A DNA stretch of 61,468 nucleotides from Gammaproteobacteria bacterium (GTDB lineage Bacteria > Pseudomonadota > Gammaproteobacteria > Steroidobacterales > GCA-2729495). The position numbers and the translations under genes were made by a program. Below the pieces are notes generated by a model. The model was not told where the DNA came from, made no database searches, and was given only the letters and a program-made list of their open reading frames with translations. Shown here in pieces: positions 1 through 8,460 of this stretch; the first letter of the stretch is position 1; the number at the start of each line of letters is the position of its first letter. Location of the stretch: positions 1 through 61,468 of the forward strand of contig JAAERX010000141.1 in NCBI GenBank assembly GCA_024229935.1. Direction: 5' to 3'.

Positions 1-67
1 GACGGGTGGTGTTTATGATAATCCCCTGCCTGTACCTGATAGTACAAATCAACCGTCAACAGATTAG
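1..67 (+). CDS. C-terminal tail of a gene cut by the window edge
   Basis: A frame open from the first bases runs to a TAG at 65-67 and ends in a Pro/Ser/Thr-rich tail (DSTNQPSTD). It lies 11 bp before the kinase gene on the same strand, so it is probably the preceding gene of the same operon. Twenty-one residues are too few to name it. A PP2C phosphatase would be common beside such a kinase, but nothing here shows that. Confidence 0.4.
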   Translation, partial: TGGVYDNPLPVPDSTNQPSTD

Positions 68-78
68 ACTCAGCCTTA

Positions 79-2436
79 ATGACTGAGCTCTCGAAGGGAC
101 AAGCCTTAGGTAGACGTTTCAATCTCCTTTCCCGGTTAGGGCGCGGAGGTATGGCTGAGGTATGGCTGGCTTCTGATAACGAGAGTCCGCAGGATGAGCC
201 TCTTGTCCTGAAGATTTTGTATGCACAACTGGCTGATCAGCCAGAATTTATAAATCGGTTAAATGCTGAATTTGAGTATTTAAAGCAGTTTCAGCACCCC
301 AATATTATTCGGGTATATGGTTGCCATGTAGAAGCAGGCAGATACTTTATCTCCATGGAATATCTTCCGGGAGGTACAGCAAAGAATTTGCTTAGCAAGC
401 CTTGGGTTGAGATTTTAAAATTTTTGTTGCCAATTGCTGATGCATTGGACTATATACATCAGGAAGGTCTGGTGCACCGGGATGTTCGAGCGGCTAATAT
501 TTTTCTGAGTGAGGTTGGTAAACCTTGTTTGGCAGATTTTGGGCTTACCAACGCAGCAACAAGTGCAACTCAGGGTGATGCTGGGGTTCGCCGTGGTTCA
601 GGTGGGTCACTGCCTTCTATGAGCCCGCAGCAGTTGGCGGGTGAGCAGCCTGTGATTAGTGATGACATATATGCATTTGGTGCATTGTTGTATGAGTTGG
701 TGAGTGGTGAGCCATTATTTCACCCTGACGTTACCCCTGAGCGGATTTGTAATGAAGTGCCGCCTGCATTATCCCGTTATTGTGCAGGTATTCCTGTTGA
801 GCTTGACCGTCTGGTAGCAGCACTTTTACACAAGCAAGCTGAGCAAAGACCGCGTGGCATGGTTGCAGTACGAGGTGTATTAGAAGCATTACTTTTGGAT
901 GCCGGCTCTGTGGATGCAGCGACAAATCATAAAGATGATGGTTCAATTCGGCCTGTAGGCCGTAGGCAAAGTGCTACGTCGGTTTCTGCACAAACATTCA
1001 GTCCAAAGCCGTTACGTTCAGCACAGTCGGAGACTGGTGCAGGCCAGATATTTTATGCTGCCTTTGGTGTGCTGGCATTAATTGTATTGGGAGTGATATT
1101 CATATTGCCGGATATGGTGGCAGACAATACTGCCACTAAGGTTAAGAGTGAACCATCGTCGCTAGTTGTGCATGAAATAACTTCACCTGACCCGGTAACT
1201 GTTGATAATGCAATCGGGCGTGAAATTGCTGATGCAGCATTAGCTGACCTGCTGTATGTAAGTGACAGCTTACGTGCTCAGGCAGTGGAGCGCTGGGGGG
1301 GTGCTGAGTGGTTTAGGGCTGTTAATCGGGTGATGGAAGGTGATGAGTTTTATAAGGATAGGGCTTTTGATAAAGCTACGGTTGCTTATCGAGAGGCACT
1401 GCAGATATTAGAGCCACTGACTGATAAGGTTGCTGGAATACTGGCATTGGCACTTAAAGATGGTGAGACAGCAATTAATGAAGGCAACCAGAAGCTTGCC
1501 CTGGAACGATTTGATCTTGCATTAGCTATTGCCCCCGACAATCCTGCTGCCCAAAAGGGCCGTGAACGGGCGCTGAAATTGGACCTTGTTATTAGTCTGG
1601 TTGCTGAAGCATCAGATTCTGAGCTGGCATCTCGTTGGTCGGAAGCATTAGCTAAATACAATGCTGCGTTAGATGTTGATTCACTTTGGTCTGCTGCACT
1701 TGAGGGGCGTGAGCGTGTCAGTGCAATCATTCAAGGTAATGAATATCAGGTGGCCATGTCATCCGGTTATACAGCACTTGCAGGACAGGATTATGCGGGT
1801 GCCCGGCGGTACTTTGAAGCTGCCTTGCGGGCGCGTGCCAGAGATCCTGATGCCTTGCAGGCGTTAGATCAGATTGCAGCTGAGCAACGGCTGGCAAGGG
1901 TGACTCGCCTGAGCGCCGAGGCAGAGTTGCTGCGTAAACAGGAAGACTGGCCAGGTGCTGTAAAGCGTTATCAGTCCATACTTTCTGTTGACTCAAGTGT
2001 GATATCTGCACGTAATGGTCTTGCAATCAGTCAGCAGCGTGCAGAACTTGATGAACGTTTGCGTGGGGCTATTAGTAGTCCGGATCGCCTGAGTGATCAG
2101 ACGGTTCTGCAGGCAACCCGGCAATTACTTGCATATGCTCGTGGTATAGAGGTCCCTGGACCCATATTAATACAGCAGGTAAATGATCTTGAACAGGCAT
2201 TACAGCGGGCTGTGGTGCCTGTTGCAGTTCGCTTTGAATCAGATGGTCTGACAGAAGTTGTAATATATAAAGTTGGTCGATTCGAGCCATTTGTGACTCG
2301 TGAGATAGAGTTACGTCCGGGTGTGTATACAGCAGTTGGTTTACGTGGTGGCTATCGGGATGTTCGTCTGGAGCTTAGGGTGCAACCGGAAAACCAGATG
2401 CAACCAGTGGTTATTCGATGTGAGGACCCGATTTGA
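79..2436 (+). CDS. Membrane Ser/Thr protein kinase (Hanks type) with extracytoplasmic TPR region
   Basis: Predicted to phosphorylate partner proteins, probably recognised by the FHA domains of its neighbours. The N-terminal kinase domain (about residues 10-275) has the glycine loop GRGGMAEV, Lys45, the catalytic loop HRDVRAAN (133-140) and DFG at 153-155, so it looks active. The loop carries Arg-Ala-Ala where Ser/Thr kinases usually have Lys-Pro-x. A single membrane segment lies near 323-344, followed by about 430 residues of helical repeats resembling TPRs, presumably periplasmic. No strong ribosome site precedes the ATG. It is the first complete gene of a seven-gene operon and overlaps the next gene by 4 bp. 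Confidence 0.88.
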   Translation: MTELSKGQALGRRFNLLSRLGRGGMAEVWLASDNESPQDEPLVLKILYAQLADQPEFINRLNAEFEYLKQFQHPNIIRVYGCHVEAGRYFISMEYLPGGTAKNLLSKPWVEILKFLLPIADALDYIHQEGLVHRDVRAANIFLSEVGKPCLADFGLTNAATSATQGDAGVRRGSGGSLPSMSPQQLAGEQPVISDDIYAFGALLYELVSGEPLFHPDVTPERICNEVPPALSRYCAGIPVELDRLVAALLHKQAEQRPRGMVAVRGVLEALLLDAGSVDAATNHKDDGSIRPVGRRQSATSVSAQTFSPKPLRSAQSETGAGQIFYAAFGVLALIVLGVIFILPDMVADNTATKVKSEPSSLVVHEITSPDPVTVDNAIGREIADAALADLLYVSDSLRAQAVERWGGAEWFRAVNRVMEGDEFYKDRAFDKATVAYREALQILEPLTDKVAGILALALKDGETAINEGNQKLALERFDLALAIAPDNPAAQKGRERALKLDLVISLVAEASDSELASRWSEALAKYNAALDVDSLWSAALEGRERVSAIIQGNEYQVAMSSGYTALAGQDYAGARRYFEAALRARARDPDALQALDQIAAEQRLARVTRLSAEAELLRKQEDWPGAVKRYQSILSVDSSVISARNGLAISQQRAELDERLRGAISSPDRLSDQTVLQATRQLLAYARGIEVPGPILIQQVNDLEQALQRAVVPVAVRFESDGLTEVVIYKVGRFEPFVTREIELRPGVYTAVGLRGGYRDVRLELRVQPENQMQPVVIRCEDPI

Positions 2437-4871
2437 GTGTTGAAGTTGTTGTCAGTGATGCGGCTGGTACCCGTACCCTTGATGAGCATAATTTACCCCT
2501 GCATATTGGTACCGGTCAGGATGCCGATATTCGAATTCCTGGTGCAGTTGCAAGCAGGGATATAGCGCAGATTGGTATGCTCGATGGGCGTGCCTTTGTG
2601 CAGGTGCCTCACCAGGGCAATGTCTCAGTCAATGGTGAGGCAGTAACCAGTACTCGCTGGCTACAAGAAGGCGATTCTGTGCGGGTTGCGGGAGTTGCCA
2701 TAGCCTGTGTAATTTCTAATGATCAGTTACTCATTCGTGTCATAAGTGAGGACATTGATTACCAGACAGCACCACCGGTATTACAGAATCCGACAGATAG
2801 TCCTGTTAACAGCAATAGTGATGCCATTACTCCTGTGCATGCAAGGCAATTACTCAAAGCAACAAATAAATCAACGGGTATAAGGAAGGGCTTGTTCGGC
2901 ATTTATATTGCCCTGGGTTTGTTGCTGCTTGCAGCTGCGTACATGTTCACTGCCATTACGGTTGTAATTAATAGCACAGAGGGCGCGCCACAGGTGTCAT
3001 TACCGGGTAGTTGGCTGACACCGGGTTGGAATGGCCGTTACCTGTTGTGGCCTGGGCAATATGAAGTATTGCTTGAAGCGCCTGGATTTTTTCTGCTACA
3101 GGATTCTATTCAGGTAGTCTCAGGAGAGCGCCAGGAATATATATTTGAGCTTAAGGAAAGGCCTGGTAGATTACAGGTAACGTTGCGTCCACAAGATGCT
3201 GTAGGTGAAGTTTGGATAGATGGTCTTGCCGTGGGTGCATTACCAATAGATGAAATTCCCCTTGAGCGTGGTAGCTATGAGTTACGTATACGTACGCAGC
3301 GCTTTCTTGAATATATTGCCATGGTTGAAGTTGAGGGTCGGGATAAATTACAGCCTGTTGTTGCAGAGCTTATACCTGGCTGGGCGGATATTAATGTGAT
3401 GACTGAACCTGCAGGTGCACAAGTGCTGAGTGAAGGGCAGTCACTTGGGGTAACACCGGCAGTTGTTGAGTTATTAGCAGGCACACGTGAGCTAATTATT
3501 CACAAGGCAGGCTTTAAGACTGAAAAGCGCACATTGAGTATTGTTGCCGGTCAGCAGGATCAATTGCCACTTATACAATTGCAGGAGGCCGGCGGTTTGA
3601 TAAGGCTTAATAGTAAGCCTGCTAATGCCGCGGTTACATTGGATGGTCAGTTTGTTGGTAATACACCTGTTGATCTTGAAGTTGCTAAAGGCAGCAGTTA
3701 TCAGCTGCGTCTAAATCATAAGGGTTATGTAACAGCCTCACATACTGTTGATGTGCCTGATGGTATGCCTGTGCCTGTTGAAATAAATCTGCAGCCAAAG
3801 CTTGGTAAAGTCAGCATTGATATTCAGCCTGCTGATGCCTCTTTGTATATAGACAGTAAGTTGATTGATGGTGCAGTAAATGAATTCCAGTTACTTGCAG
3901 TTCCACACCGGTTGGAAGTACGTAAGCAAGGTTTTGAAACATGGGTGATGCAAGTAACGCCCAAGCCTGGGTTGCCACAACACTTTGATGTTCAGCTCTT
4001 GACGCCCAGGCAGGCTGTAATTTCTGCAATACCAAAAATTATTAATACAAGCTCCGGGCAAACCTTGCAATTGATTGAGCCAGGTGAATTTATGTTGGGT
4101 GCTCCAAGGCGTGAGCAGGGACGACGGCCAAATGAAGTCAGGCGTTCTGTTAGGCTTACTCGTTGGTTTTATATGGGGCGTGAGGAAGTAAGTAATAAAG
4201 AATTCCGGGAATTTCGACCACAACATACTTCCGGGGCGCAAAAATATCGTGAGCTGGCAGTGGATAGTAGTCCGGCTGTTATGGTTAGCTGGCAGGAAGC
4301 AGTTGCTTATTGCAACTGGTTAAGTAAGCGTGAAGGGCTTGAGCCAGCTTATATTTCTGATGGGCAGCAGCTGGTACTTGCTGAGCCGGCAACTGATGGT
4401 TATCGTTTGCCAACTGAAGCTGAGTGGGTCTGGGTAGCTCGGTACAATGCGGGTGCTAAAGAGCTGAAATACCCCTGGGGTACAGGTATGCCACCGCCGG
4501 CCAATGCGGGAAATTATGCAGATATGGCAGCAGAAGGTGTTGCCAGCAGCACTATTGCTGGCTTCAATGATGGTTATCCGGTTACTTCACCTGGTGGGGT
4601 GTTTTCACCCAATCAGATAGGCATTTATGACCTGGGTGGTAATGTGGCTGAATGGGTGACTGATCGCTATTCGGTGGCAGGTGGAACTGGTGCAATACTC
4701 ATTGACCCCCTTGGCCCAGCTAAAGGGCAGTATCATGTTATTCGTGGCTCCAGTTGGCGGCATTCAAGTATCAGTGAGCTGCGGCTGGCTTACCGTGATT
4801 TTGGTGACCAGGGACGTCTGGATGTTGGTTTTCGACTGGCACGTTATGTGACCAGTGAGATACGTAAATAG
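2433..4871 (+). CDS. FHA - TM - PEGA repeats - FGE-sulfatase-fold membrane protein
   Basis: Likely a sensor or scaffold linking cytoplasmic phosphorylation to the periplasm. The N-terminus (about 1-95) reads as an FHA domain with a divergent core. A membrane segment lies near 150-176. Three to four PEGA-type repeats follow (for example TLDGQFVGNTPVDL), then a formylglycine-generating-enzyme/SUMF1-type domain from about 545 to 805 (YRLPTEAEWVWVAR, GNVAEWVTD, RGSSWR). The Cys pair needed by true formylglycine-generating enzymes is absent after RGSSW, so the domain is probably structural or ligand-binding. The start is a TTG inside the kinase stop codon (TTGA overlap), which implies translational coupling. 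Confidence 0.83.
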   Translation: MSVEVVVSDAAGTRTLDEHNLPLHIGTGQDADIRIPGAVASRDIAQIGMLDGRAFVQVPHQGNVSVNGEAVTSTRWLQEGDSVRVAGVAIACVISNDQLLIRVISEDIDYQTAPPVLQNPTDSPVNSNSDAITPVHARQLLKATNKSTGIRKGLFGIYIALGLLLLAAAYMFTAITVVINSTEGAPQVSLPGSWLTPGWNGRYLLWPGQYEVLLEAPGFFLLQDSIQVVSGERQEYIFELKERPGRLQVTLRPQDAVGEVWIDGLAVGALPIDEIPLERGSYELRIRTQRFLEYIAMVEVEGRDKLQPVVAELIPGWADINVMTEPAGAQVLSEGQSLGVTPAVVELLAGTRELIIHKAGFKTEKRTLSIVAGQQDQLPLIQLQEAGGLIRLNSKPANAAVTLDGQFVGNTPVDLEVAKGSSYQLRLNHKGYVTASHTVDVPDGMPVPVEINLQPKLGKVSIDIQPADASLYIDSKLIDGAVNEFQLLAVPHRLEVRKQGFETWVMQVTPKPGLPQHFDVQLLTPRQAVISAIPKIINTSSGQTLQLIEPGEFMLGAPRREQGRRPNEVRRSVRLTRWFYMGREEVSNKEFREFRPQHTSGAQKYRELAVDSSPAVMVSWQEAVAYCNWLSKREGLEPAYISDGQQLVLAEPATDGYRLPTEAEWVWVARYNAGAKELKYPWGTGMPPPANAGNYADMAAEGVASSTIAGFNDGYPVTSPGGVFSPNQIGIYDLGGNVAEWVTDRYSVAGGTGAILIDPLGPAKGQYHVIRGSSWRHSSISELRLAYRDFGDQGRLDVGFRLARYVTSEIRK

Positions 4872-4888
4872 AAGAATGGGTTTGGCAG

Positions 4889-5179
4889 ATGCAGGGACTT
4901 AAGTTGATGCTGGTTATTTCACTGGGCCTGGGTAGTACCTGGGCTGCTTGGCAGATTGCACCAGCCGCTTCATCGGGGATGTTGGCAGGAGTTGCATATG
5001 CTCAGGAGGCACAACTACCTGCTGAGCAGGATGAGCCGACTGAACCAACGGTGGCTGAAATTGAAGCGCAGTTAGCGCGCATTGAAGAAGCTATGGAAAC
5101 CCAAGGTGAGGTCAAGGAATTTAAGTCATCAGAACCTTTGCCTGCTGATATGGCTATCCCGATGTTCTCTGAGTTGTGA
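4889..5179 (+). CDS. Small exported protein of unknown function
   Basis: A 96-residue protein with a long hydrophobic N-terminus and a plausible signal-peptidase site (GVAYAQ|EAQ). The mature part of about 55 residues is acidic and contains a short predicted helix (EIEAQLARIEEAMET). I recognise no family. It sits 17 bp after the FHA-PEGA-FGE gene and 9 bp before the TolQ-like gene. Its conserved operon position suggests an accessory periplasmic subunit of the same machine, but that is inference. Confidence 0.65.
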   Translation: MQGLKLMLVISLGLGSTWAAWQIAPAASSGMLAGVAYAQEAQLPAEQDEPTEPTVAEIEAQLARIEEAMETQGEVKEFKSSEPLPADMAIPMFSEL

Positions 5180-5188
5180 GTTGATGCA

Positions 5189-5983
5189 ATGAAAAAAATG
5201 CCTACAGAATTTATTTTTCAACTGTTTGCACTGCTGATTGCGGTGATTCTGGTTCACTCTGTATATCTAACGGTTATTCGGCCTAATGCTGATGCAGTTA
5301 TACTGGAGCAGCGTGCGCAGATTGAAACGAACCCTGACTATATTGCAGAAAGATCTTTTTATGTCATCGTACGTGACTTTGAGCAGGAAGCATGTTTTGT
5401 GCTTATGCTCTGGGCATTTTCAATGCTTGGTTATAAAGGCTGGGTTGCCAGCCGTGAGCATAAATTGTTGTTACAGGAGTTTATTCCTATAACGGATGGT
5501 ATGCGTATTCTCCCGGAAGATTGTCGGGAATATGCCAGGCCTATTCAGAATTTGCCTGCACAAGAGCGTCAGATGTTATTACCCCGTGTATTGTTGAGTG
5601 CACTAGGGCGTTTTGGTGCCACCCGTAATGTTCAGGATGTGTCCTCATCTGTGCATACCTTGATTGTGACAGAAGCTGAAAGATTGGAATCAGAGCTTTC
5701 TATGATTCGCTACATCGCCTGGGCAATTCCATCGATAGGGTTTATCGGGACTGTGCGTGGTATAGGTTCAGCACTGGCACAGGCACATCGTGCAGTAGAA
5801 GGTGATATCAGCGGTGTTACAGAGAATCTTGGTGTGGCTTTTAATTCCACCTTTATCGCTTTGTTAATCAGCATAGTGTTGATGTTTATTATTCATCAGT
5901 TGCAATTGATGCAGGAACGTCTGGCGTTTGAGACGGAGAACTATGTCGATGAGCATCTGATTCGCCATATTCAGTCTGATTGA
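5189..5983 (+). CDS. MotA/TolQ/ExbB-family proton channel subunit
   Basis: Predicted inner-membrane stator subunit that converts ion flow into force on a partner. The 264-residue protein has hydrophobic segments near residues 10-30, 67-85, 173-195 and 215-240. It shows the family signature around the last two: IGFIGTVRGIG and then AFNSTFIALLIS, which place Thr residues in both pore helices as in TolQ/ExbB. No TolR/ExbD gene follows. Instead, two membrane-anchored vWA proteins lie downstream and may take that role. It is not followed by an OmpA-MotB gene, unlike flagellar or Zorya stators. Confidence 0.82.
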   Translation: MKKMPTEFIFQLFALLIAVILVHSVYLTVIRPNADAVILEQRAQIETNPDYIAERSFYVIVRDFEQEACFVLMLWAFSMLGYKGWVASREHKLLLQEFIPITDGMRILPEDCREYARPIQNLPAQERQMLLPRVLLSALGRFGATRNVQDVSSSVHTLIVTEAERLESELSMIRYIAWAIPSIGFIGTVRGIGSALAQAHRAVEGDISGVTENLGVAFNSTFIALLISIVLMFIIHQLQLMQERLAFETENYVDEHLIRHIQSD

Positions 5984-5990
5984 GTGTTGC

Positions 5991-7373
5991 ATGTCGTTTC
6001 TCGGCATAGAATTAAATGACGCCGGAATAACCTGTGTAACTGATGCAGGTGTGGTGTTTTCTGAACCGGGTTGTGCCTTGCTTAATGATCAAGGGATGGT
6101 TTTTGGTGCTGCTGCACAACAAGCAGCAAGCAGATTTCCACGCGCATTTCATGATCGTTACTGGCTCAGACTTTCTGATGAGCCTTTGACTGCAGGTTTG
6201 GGTGGTGTGCAAACATGCGCTGATTTAGTACACGCGCAGTTGGCTCAAATTTGGGAAGTCACAGCTAATGATGTGAGTCAGGTTGCTTTTTCTGTGCCTT
6301 CATACTGGAGCCGTGATCAGCTTGCTTTATTACTGGGTATCAGTCAGGAGTTGGATATTCCACTTAAAGGACTGGTAGAAAACCCGGTTGCAGCGACCCG
6401 CAGGCCCTATCCGGGTTATGAGTTGCTGAATATAGAGACTGGTATGCATCTTACCGGTATTAGCCATATGCATTCTGAGGCTTCTGAAATTAAGTATGCC
6501 CTGGATACCGTTGCTGACACAGGGGTTGTTGCATTACGTCGCACTTGTGCTGAGTATATTTCTGGTCGATTTTTGGAGTGCTGCCGTTTTGATCCGCTGC
6601 ATGATGCTGAAAGTGAGCAGGGCGTCTATGACCTTATGGATGAGTGGTTGGCTACACTTGTTCAATCTGGCACTACAAAAATAAGGATGAATTATAAGGG
6701 TAATGACTATTCAGCTTTACTGGATGTAGCAAGTTTATCGTCTCAATTGCGGCGATGTTCTCAGGCATTGATTCAGGTCCTGCGTTCAGTAGTTAGTGTT
6801 GATCAACCTACAGCACTGCAGATAGATGCCCATCTGGCCTCTTACCCGGGGGTTGTTGATATGCTGCTTGAATTGCCGGGTTGTGATGTATTTGTACTGG
6901 AGTCTGGTGCTGCGGCACGTGGTTTATGGGCCCGACATAAAAACCTTCTCAATAATAGCTCATCAACAGAAGCAGGTTGCAGTCTTTCGGTTAGCCTGCC
7001 ATTTGATCAGTTACCTGTCCAAGCTGCAGAAAAGGTTGTTCCAGCAATAATGAATTGCTCACCTACGCACCTCTTGCATGCCGGTGTTGCTTATCGACTT
7101 GGAGCTCTAGCTTTTCATATTGGTACAGAACTGGATACAAGTGATTATGGGTTTTTGGTTTCATCCCGTCATGCAGGTGTATCCAGGCAACACTGTAGTA
7201 TTGAGTTATCTGAAGGTCATGTACGACTGAATGATTACAGTCGTTTTGGCACATTTCTTAATGGCCGTAAGCTTAAAGGTTCAGCGATCTTGCAAACAGG
7301 GGATCTGGTAAGTGTGGGTGACCCGGCATGTGATTTTCAATTAATTACTGAGGCAGGCCCGGATGGCGCGTAG
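5991..7373 (+). CDS. Hsp70-like (ASKHA fold) protein with C-terminal FHA domain
   Basis: The N-terminal portion resembles a divergent Hsp70/actin-like ATPase: the opening FLGIELNDAG parallels the phosphate-1 loop of DnaK, and the NDQGMVFGAAAQ stretch fits the following strand. The usual Thr/Asn residues of that loop are not conserved, so nucleotide hydrolysis is uncertain. Residues about 375-450 form an FHA domain (GVSRQHCSIEL, SRFGTFLNGRKL), which should bind phosphothreonine, most simply on the kinase or its substrate. No signal peptide is seen, so it is probably cytoplasmic. It overlaps the following vWA gene by 11 bp. Confidence 0.72.
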   Translation: MSFLGIELNDAGITCVTDAGVVFSEPGCALLNDQGMVFGAAAQQAASRFPRAFHDRYWLRLSDEPLTAGLGGVQTCADLVHAQLAQIWEVTANDVSQVAFSVPSYWSRDQLALLLGISQELDIPLKGLVENPVAATRRPYPGYELLNIETGMHLTGISHMHSEASEIKYALDTVADTGVVALRRTCAEYISGRFLECCRFDPLHDAESEQGVYDLMDEWLATLVQSGTTKIRMNYKGNDYSALLDVASLSSQLRRCSQALIQVLRSVVSVDQPTALQIDAHLASYPGVVDMLLELPGCDVFVLESGAAARGLWARHKNLLNNSSSTEAGCSLSVSLPFDQLPVQAAEKVVPAIMNCSPTHLLHAGVAYRLGALAFHIGTELDTSDYGFLVSSRHAGVSRQHCSIELSEGHVRLNDYSRFGTFLNGRKLKGSAILQTGDLVSVGDPACDFQLITEAGPDGA

Positions 7374-8460
7374 ATCTGTTTCTGTTTTTAATCTCTCCTT
7401 TCTGGACATCATGTCTTGTGGTTTTGGTGCCGTAATTCTGGTGTTTATGATTATTAGTGCGCAGGTATCGGTACGTGCAGATAAGGAACATGTTGAATTG
7501 CTGGGTGCAACCAATCGTCTGGAAGAAGAAATTCTTAATGGGCGAAAAAATATGGTGCGTTTGCTGACTCAGGTTGATCAGCGTAAGCAGCGCATGAGCA
7601 ATTTGCAGGAAGAGGCTAAACGATTGCAGGCCGAAATTGAGGAATTAAAAGACCAGCTGGGTGAGTTAGATGATGTCAGCCTTGCTGCAAGAATGAGTGT
7701 TGAGCAGCTGGAGTCTGATATAGAGCGGCTGGAGGAAGCAAAAAAACGTTTGTTGAGTGAAATGGAGGCACAGGCAGATAGTTCCGGGGGGCGTGTTCGA
7801 ACGTATGTAGGTGATGGCAACCGTCAGTACCTTACTGGGATGAAAATGGATGGCAAGCGTATTCTTATTTTGGTTGATGCATCTGCCAGCATGTTGGGTC
7901 GAACTTATACTAATGCCATTATTTATCGTAATCTTTCGGATGACCAGAAACTACGTACGCCCAAGTGGCGCAGCGCGATTGATGCAGTGGACTGGATTAC
8001 TACCCGCATACCCAAAACATCTGAGTTTCAGCTCATGGCCTTTAATACAATGCCATGGTCTGTAGTGGATGGATCCAATGGTAAATGGACCAAAGTAACT
8101 GATGGAGACAAACTGAGTGCGGCAATTAATCGGTTACGGACAACGGTACCTCAATCAGGTACAAGCCTGTATAACGTTTTTGATGCAATTCATAATATGG
8201 ATCGGAAGCCGGATAATATTTATCTGCTTACAGATGGGCTGCCAACACAGGGGAAAAATAGACCGGCAAATGAAAAAAAGATTATGCCCGACAGCAGACT
8301 GAAATTTTTCAGGCAGGCAGCAGATCGTTTACCTGGCGGAATTCCCGTCAATATTCTGCTGTACCCAATGGATGGTGATCCAGACGCAGCTGGATATTTC
8401 TGGAGACTGGCAATTGACACGCGTGGTTCATTTATGACGCCTTCACGGGATTGGCCCTGA
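7363..8460 (+). CDS. Membrane-anchored von Willebrand A domain protein (first of two)
   Basis: A 365-residue protein with a short basic N-terminus, one membrane helix (about 9-32) and a long coiled coil (about 35-125). Its C-terminal vWA domain has the metal-ion site DASAS at Asp172 and a later TDGLPT loop. The positive-inside rule places the vWA domain in the periplasm. The start of the helix (NLSFLDIMSCGFG) carries an intramembrane Asp and recalls, but is one residue shorter than, the N-x-T-P-x-x-D motif of TolR/ExbD. With the TolQ-like gene upstream it may be the moving partner. Overlaps both neighbours. Confidence 0.83.
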   Translation: MARRSVSVFNLSFLDIMSCGFGAVILVFMIISAQVSVRADKEHVELLGATNRLEEEILNGRKNMVRLLTQVDQRKQRMSNLQEEAKRLQAEIEELKDQLGELDDVSLAARMSVEQLESDIERLEEAKKRLLSEMEAQADSSGGRVRTYVGDGNRQYLTGMKMDGKRILILVDASASMLGRTYTNAIIYRNLSDDQKLRTPKWRSAIDAVDWITTRIPKTSEFQLMAFNTMPWSVVDGSNGKWTKVTDGDKLSAAINRLRTTVPQSGTSLYNVFDAIHNMDRKPDNIYLLTDGLPTQGKNRPANEKKIMPDSRLKFFRQAADRLPGGIPVNILLYPMDGDPDAAGYFWRLAIDTRGSFMTPSRDWP

